Below are positions 29,419 to 31,958 of a stretch of 31,958 nucleotides of DNA, one piece after another; positions within the stretch are counted from its first letter, which is position 1; every line of letters begins with the position of its first letter. The translations under genes and the position numbers were made by a program. This DNA comes from a virus. The stretch is taken from the IMG/VR virus record IMGVR_UViG_3300042294_000483, positions 1 to 31,958 of that record; one strand, given 5' to 3'. The notes beneath the pieces were generated by a model. The model was not told where the DNA came from. It searched no databases and saw nothing but the letters and a program-made list of their open reading frames with translations.

Positions 29419-29860
29419 TCTTGACAATCACACGCTCAATCTTGGCGAACTCCAGAGGCGCACCGTCAGCCCCGGTTAGTTCGTGCTTTTGGGTTTCTGC
29501 CCAGCGCATCTGGGTTTTGCTCCACCAGATTGCAGCAGTCGTGTCGCCAGCCATCACCTTTTGGAATAGGGTTTTACCAACCTGTGCGTTTGCCTTTGAC
29601 TTGCCGCTGACCAGCTCGGAACTGAAGTGCGCCCTCAGTGTGTCGATGTGTATGCCATCCCGCACCAGTGCGCCAATCTGGTCGAAAGGCAATCCGTAAC
29701 CAGATAGCGCCTCGACTTGCTTGCGCTCGGCATCGGTCGGCTCAAAGGCTGGTCGGCCAGCTCCTGGCTGCGCTCCGCCACCGTTCGGAAAGCGTGCGCC
29801 ACCCTTCTTCCCTTTTGTTTGAGTCGGTTTTTCTTCAGTGGCCTGTTTCTTGCTTGTCAT
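29411..29860 (-). CDS. terS: terminase small subunit
   Basis: A 149-residue protein immediately upstream of the large subunit. A basic, Gly-rich N-terminal tail (KGKKGGARFPNGGGAQPGAGRPAF) is followed by a helix-turn-helix-like region, GYGLPFDQIGALVRDGIHIDTLRAHF, then SELVSGKSKANAQVGKTLFQKVMAGDTTAAIWWSKTQMRWAE, typical of phage small terminases. It would recognise the packaging site and load the large subunit. It begins 26 bp inside the end of the methyltransferase gene. Confidence 0.87.
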   Translation of the reverse strand: MTSKKQATEEKPTQTKGKKGGARFPNGGGAQPGAGRPAFEPTDAERKQVEALSGYGLPFDQIGALVRDGIHIDTLRAHFSSELVSGKSKANAQVGKTLFQKVMAGDTTAAIWWSKTQMRWAETQKHELTGADGAPLEFAKIERVIVKNG

Positions 29861-31028
29861 TTTTAACCTCCGCGAAAGGTTGTCCAGTTTCTGCGTGTGT
29901 TGCTATTTTGCCTGTGAAGTCTTGCCAACGCTTGACGATGACATCGCAATATGCGGCATCGCGCTCCATCATGAAAGCTCGTCTGTCTGTCTTTTCACAA
30001 ACAATGCAAAGCGTTCCACTGCCAGAAAAAAGATCAAGAATTGCCCCTTTTTGTGGGACTTTTAAATAGTCAGCGGAAAACTCAATTACTTCAACAGGTT
30101 TTTGTGTCGGATGAACACTTCCACGAAGCGCCCCACGATTGACTGTTTTGCTTCTCAGTGGTTTATCTTCGGTCGTCCAAGCAAGCTCTCCGTCACTCAT
30201 TGAAAGCCCGTCCTGTCCTTTGCTCCAGTAAAGCCAGCCTCTGGTAGCTGGCAATAAATCGGCAAAGTAGTTGCCACCCCAAATCACAGCGGGTACGCCA
30301 AGCGCAACAATGTAGGAAAATATCGAAGCATCAGGCCTTTGTGAATCCCATCCCTTATGCTCATGATGCTTTCGATTGTGTTTAGGGTTTTTATTTACTG
30401 ATTTTTTTTGACCATCAATACCGATCCCATAAGGTGGATCAGTTATCAGAGCATTTGGAACTGCACCAGCGAGCAATTTATCTATTGCGTCTGTGCTTTC
30501 GCTGTCACCACACATCAAGCGATGCTTGCCAAGCACCCAAACATCGCCAAGAACAGTGATCGGATGCTCTGGTACTTCTGGCACAGCATCCTCATCTGTC
30601 AGTCCAGGCTCAATTTGCTCTGGTGTCAAGGCAGCTATCTCTTCTGCCGTGAAGCCTGTCATGTCAAGGTCAAACCCTAACTCGCCAATCTCTGCCAGCT
30701 CCAGCGCCAGCATTTCATTGTCCCAGCCTGCATTCATGGCCAGTTTGTTATCTGCCAGCACGTAAGCGCGTTTCTTGGCATCGCTCCAGCCTTTTGCCAC
30801 CATCACTGGCACTTCTGCCACCTTTAATCGCTGCGCTGCTAACGTGCGCCCATGCCCTGCAATGATGCCGCCCTGCTCGTCCACCAGCACCGGAGTGGTC
30901 CAGCCCCATTCCTTGATGCTTGCAGCGAGCTGGCTGATCTGCTCGTCTGAGTGCGTCCTGGCATTGCGTGCGTAGGGGATGAGCTTGTCAATGGCCCACT
31001 TTTGAACTTTGTCGGCTGGATTCGTCAT
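29835..31028 (-). CDS. ParB-like nuclease domain fused to N4/N6 DNA methyltransferase
   Basis: A 397-residue protein. Residues ~8-95 form a ParB/sulfiredoxin-like domain with IIAGHGRTLAAQRL (GHGR at 58-61). The second part is an amino-methyltransferase: DPPYGIG at 197-203 (catalytic), GSVHPTQKPVEVIE around 303-316, and DLFSGSGT at 332-339 (AdoMet binding). The order DPPY before FSGSGT marks the beta class. Such phage fusions methylate adenine or N4 of cytosine, probably to evade restriction or mark DNA before packaging. It starts directly after the small exported-peptide gene and ends inside terS. Confidence 0.92.
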   Translation of the reverse strand: MTNPADKVQKWAIDKLIPYARNARTHSDEQISQLAASIKEWGWTTPVLVDEQGGIIAGHGRTLAAQRLKVAEVPVMVAKGWSDAKKRAYVLADNKLAMNAGWDNEMLALELAEIGELGFDLDMTGFTAEEIAALTPEQIEPGLTDEDAVPEVPEHPITVLGDVWVLGKHRLMCGDSESTDAIDKLLAGAVPNALITDPPYGIGIDGQKKSVNKNPKHNRKHHEHKGWDSQRPDASIFSYIVALGVPAVIWGGNYFADLLPATRGWLYWSKGQDGLSMSDGELAWTTEDKPLRSKTVNRGALRGSVHPTQKPVEVIEFSADYLKVPQKGAILDLFSGSGTLCIVCEKTDRRAFMMERDAAYCDVIVKRWQDFTGKIATHAETGQPFAEVKNDKQETGH

Positions 31029-31157
31029 TCAAAAACCACCATTGCGGGTGGTGGTGCAAGTGACGCTGCCATCCCAATTTTTTACGCATCTGGTGGTAGT
31101 TTGGGCTTGGACTGCGAAAGACAGCAGCAAAGCTACGATTGTGATTAGGGTTTTCAC
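31029..31157 (-). CDS. 42-residue exported micropeptide with one Cys pair
   Basis: A GTG start at 31157 with AAGGAG 5 nt upstream, ending in TGA at 31029, one base before the methyltransferase ATG. The first 19 residues (MKTLITIVALLLSFAVQAQ) form a classic signal peptide with a likely AQA cleavage site. The mature part is ~23 residues, Thr-rich, with two cysteines 11 apart (RCVKNWDGSVTC) that could form a disulfide in the periplasm. It is preceded by a terminator and lies among DNA-modification genes, like a moron. Similar tiny exported proteins occur in phages, but I cannot name a function. Confidence 0.7.
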   Translation of the reverse strand: MKTLITIVALLLSFAVQAQTTTRCVKNWDGSVTCTTTRNGGF

Positions 31158-31168
31158 GGATACTCCTT

Positions 31169-31190
31169 AAAAAAACGGGGCCGAAGCCCC
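31169..31190 (-). terminator. rho-independent terminator with UUCG tetraloop
   Basis: On the minus strand GGGGC-TTCG-GCCCC is followed by GTTTTTTT. It lies 27 bp after the stop of the YbcO-like gene and 12 bp before the micropeptide start. It should separate the resolvase genes from the late genes, and could be an antitermination target. Confidence 0.85.
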
Positions 31191-31212
31191 AAAAGCTGGC
31201 AACTGCTTTGTC

Positions 31213-31229
31213 AGCACTAGCATTGTGCT
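31213..31229. repeat. 17-bp interrupted palindrome containing CTAGCA
   Basis: AGCAC and GTGCT flank TAGCATT across the YbcO-like gene's stop codon. The core CTAGCA recalls the control-region sites at 2243-2358, so a regulator site is possible, but the match is short. Confidence 0.3.
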
Positions 31230-31543
31230 ATTTCAGGTATAGGTATGTCAACAGGCCATTGGTTTGTGTCCACTAACAATTGCACTGTTTTATGGTGCGC
31301 CACGTTCCATGCTAATTGCCTTTCCGCTTTTGACCATTTGGCTCCTTGGTCAATGTCGTAATGGCAACTCATGCATAAAGCAGCTGTTAGATTGTCGTCA
31401 GCTTTGATGCCTCGGCCTTTACCGCCGCCCCAGTTTATGTGTGCTGCCTGAACGCAAACGCCTGACCCGCACAGTTGACAGTCAAGACTTGCCACCAGTT
31501 TAAGTAGTTTTTTGCTTCTGACGTAGGGGTGTTTTGCAATCAT
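31217..31543 (-). CDS. YbcO-like (DUF1364-type) recombination nuclease
   Basis: A 108-residue protein. CQLCGSGVCVQAAHINWGGGKGRGIKADDNLTAALCMSCHYDID has the Cys-and-His pattern of this small nuclease family: CxxC, an AHI histidine, then CxxCH followed by DI. E. coli YbcO from a lambdoid prophage is a metal-dependent nuclease of this type. It lies immediately beside a RusA-like gene, as in lambdoid nin-type regions, and probably acts on recombination intermediates. The start overlaps the previous stop by 4 bp. Confidence 0.82.
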   Translation of the reverse strand: MIAKHPYVRSKKLLKLVASLDCQLCGSGVCVQAAHINWGGGKGRGIKADDNLTAALCMSCHYDIDQGAKWSKAERQLAWNVAHHKTVQLLVDTNQWPVDIPIPEIAQC

Positions 31544-31869
31544 TGGTGCGCCCTGTCTTGCATTCGGTTGGTGGCTTCGCGTGTGCGCCAGATTTCAATA
31601 TCGAGCCTTGCCGCTTCCAATTGCCACTTCAGGGTTTCTTCTTGTTCAACTGCCAGCGCCAGCCCTTTCAACAACTGGTGATAAGCCGGGTCTGCGTAGG
31701 CTTCACGTTCCTGGGCGTTTGCTGCTTCAACTCCGAGTTTCAGTGCGTCTTTCATCAACAGGGCTTTTTTGGATTTCCTGAATTCTTCAAGATACACCCG
31801 CTGCGCTTTGGCTTCACCGTAAGCTGGTGCAATCTGACGGATTGTCTCGGCTGCTTGTTCTGGTTTCAT
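31540..31869 (-). CDS. conserved helical phage protein beside the resolvase
   Basis: A 109-residue, mostly helical protein. The sequence AQRVYLEEFRKSKKALLMKDAL, then AQEREAYADPAYHQLLKGLALAVEQEETLKWQLEAARLDIEIWRTREA, is common in phages next to resolvase or replication genes. It may form an antiparallel coiled coil. No function is established. It is joined by 4-bp overlaps to both the RusA-like and YbcO-like genes. Confidence 0.82.
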   Translation of the reverse strand: MKPEQAAETIRQIAPAYGEAKAQRVYLEEFRKSKKALLMKDALKLGVEAANAQEREAYADPAYHQLLKGLALAVEQEETLKWQLEAARLDIEIWRTREATNRMQDRAHQ

Positions 31870-31958
31870 TGCAGCTCCATCACCATGACATCAACGCCAG
31901 CTTTTTCTGCGTAGACCTTTTTCACGTGCAAATGAATGACCTGGGTGTCATCCACGAA
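31866..31958 (-). CDS. RusA-like Holliday junction resolvase, C-terminal end (runs off right edge)
   Basis: The final 30 codons before a TGA at 31868-31866 read FVDDTQVIHLHVKKVYAEKA, then GVDVMVMELQ. Phage RusA proteins end with this plan: a VDD metal-binding pair, a beta-strand with basic residues, and a last strand of the type GV-V-V-E. RusA resolves four-way junctions by paired cuts, dimerising and using Asp residues for Mg2+. The rest lies outside the window, so completeness is unknown. The stop overlaps the next start by 4 bp. Confidence 0.7.
   Translation of the reverse strand, partial: FVDDTQVIHLHVKKVYAEKAGVDVMVMELQ

Noticed and set aside
31021-31216. Treating the gap between methyltransferase and YbcO-like genes as non-coding
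   Set aside because: A GTG-started 42-codon frame with AAGGAG, signal peptide and tight junction to the next gene fills it.
1-31958. Integrase, tRNA, IS element or programmed tail frameshift
   Set aside because: No tyrosine or serine recombinase motif, tRNA-like fold, terminal inverted repeats or long-tail tape-measure/chaperone pair was seen; the short-tailed gene plan also makes a tail frameshift unnecessary.

Overview
The window reads as most of a tailed-phage genome with a P22-like (short-tailed) virion plan. Gene packing is dense, most adjacent genes overlap by 1-4 bp, and nearly every recognisable product is phage-type. The bacterial host cannot be fixed from sequence alone. Protein style and moderate GC suggest an aquatic Gram-negative bacterium, perhaps a betaproteobacterium, but this is a weak inference. 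I see no integrase, tRNA, IS element or CRISPR array. Minus-strand genes run off both ends (a C5 DNA methyltransferase at the left, a RusA-like resolvase tail at the right), which fits a circular or permuted genome cut inside one leftward operon.

Layout. (1) 1-2252, minus strand: a YdaS/Cro-like regulator, a Cys-rich HNH-like protein, a DUF1376-type replication protein with an origin-like repeat cluster inside its coding sequence, a small Zn-binding-like protein, and the start of a C5 methyltransferase. (2) 2243-2360: a divergent control region with repeated TCTAGC-type sites, two palindromes and two mirror-image extended -10 elements. (3) 2387-6930, plus strand: a recombination/early operon with an Erf-type annealing protein, a YqaJ/lambda-Exo-like nuclease, a small protein with an SSB-like acidic tip, an HNH endonuclease and a chain of small unknown genes. 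(4) 6927-31958, minus strand: the late region. In transcription order (right to left) it holds RusA-like (partial), a small unknown, a YbcO-like nuclease, a terminator, a small exported peptide, a ParB-methyltransferase fusion, small and large terminase, portal, scaffold, coat, a decoration-like protein, small basic proteins, a gp4-like adaptor, a fibre-like protein, more small basic proteins, a gp10-like hub, a tail-needle-like protein with a probable TNF/C1q-like knob, a HiPIP-like Cys protein, a gp14-like protein, three ejection-type proteins (gp7/gp20/gp16 positions), a P22-type head-binding adaptor, fibre and beta-helix spike proteins, then membrane/holin-type genes and a GH108 endolysin.

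Working together: the plus operon supplies an Exo/annealase pair. The left minus arm supplies regulation and replication. The right arm supplies resolvases, DNA methylation, headful-type packaging, head and tail assembly, genome ejection and lysis. The signals that most deserve follow-up are the iteron/palindrome cluster inside the replication gene, a three-way-junction-like leader upstream of that gene, the divergent operator with a probably leaderless repressor, the tail-needle knob, the truncated S74 domain on the gp7-like protein, and the HiPIP-like virion-cluster protein.
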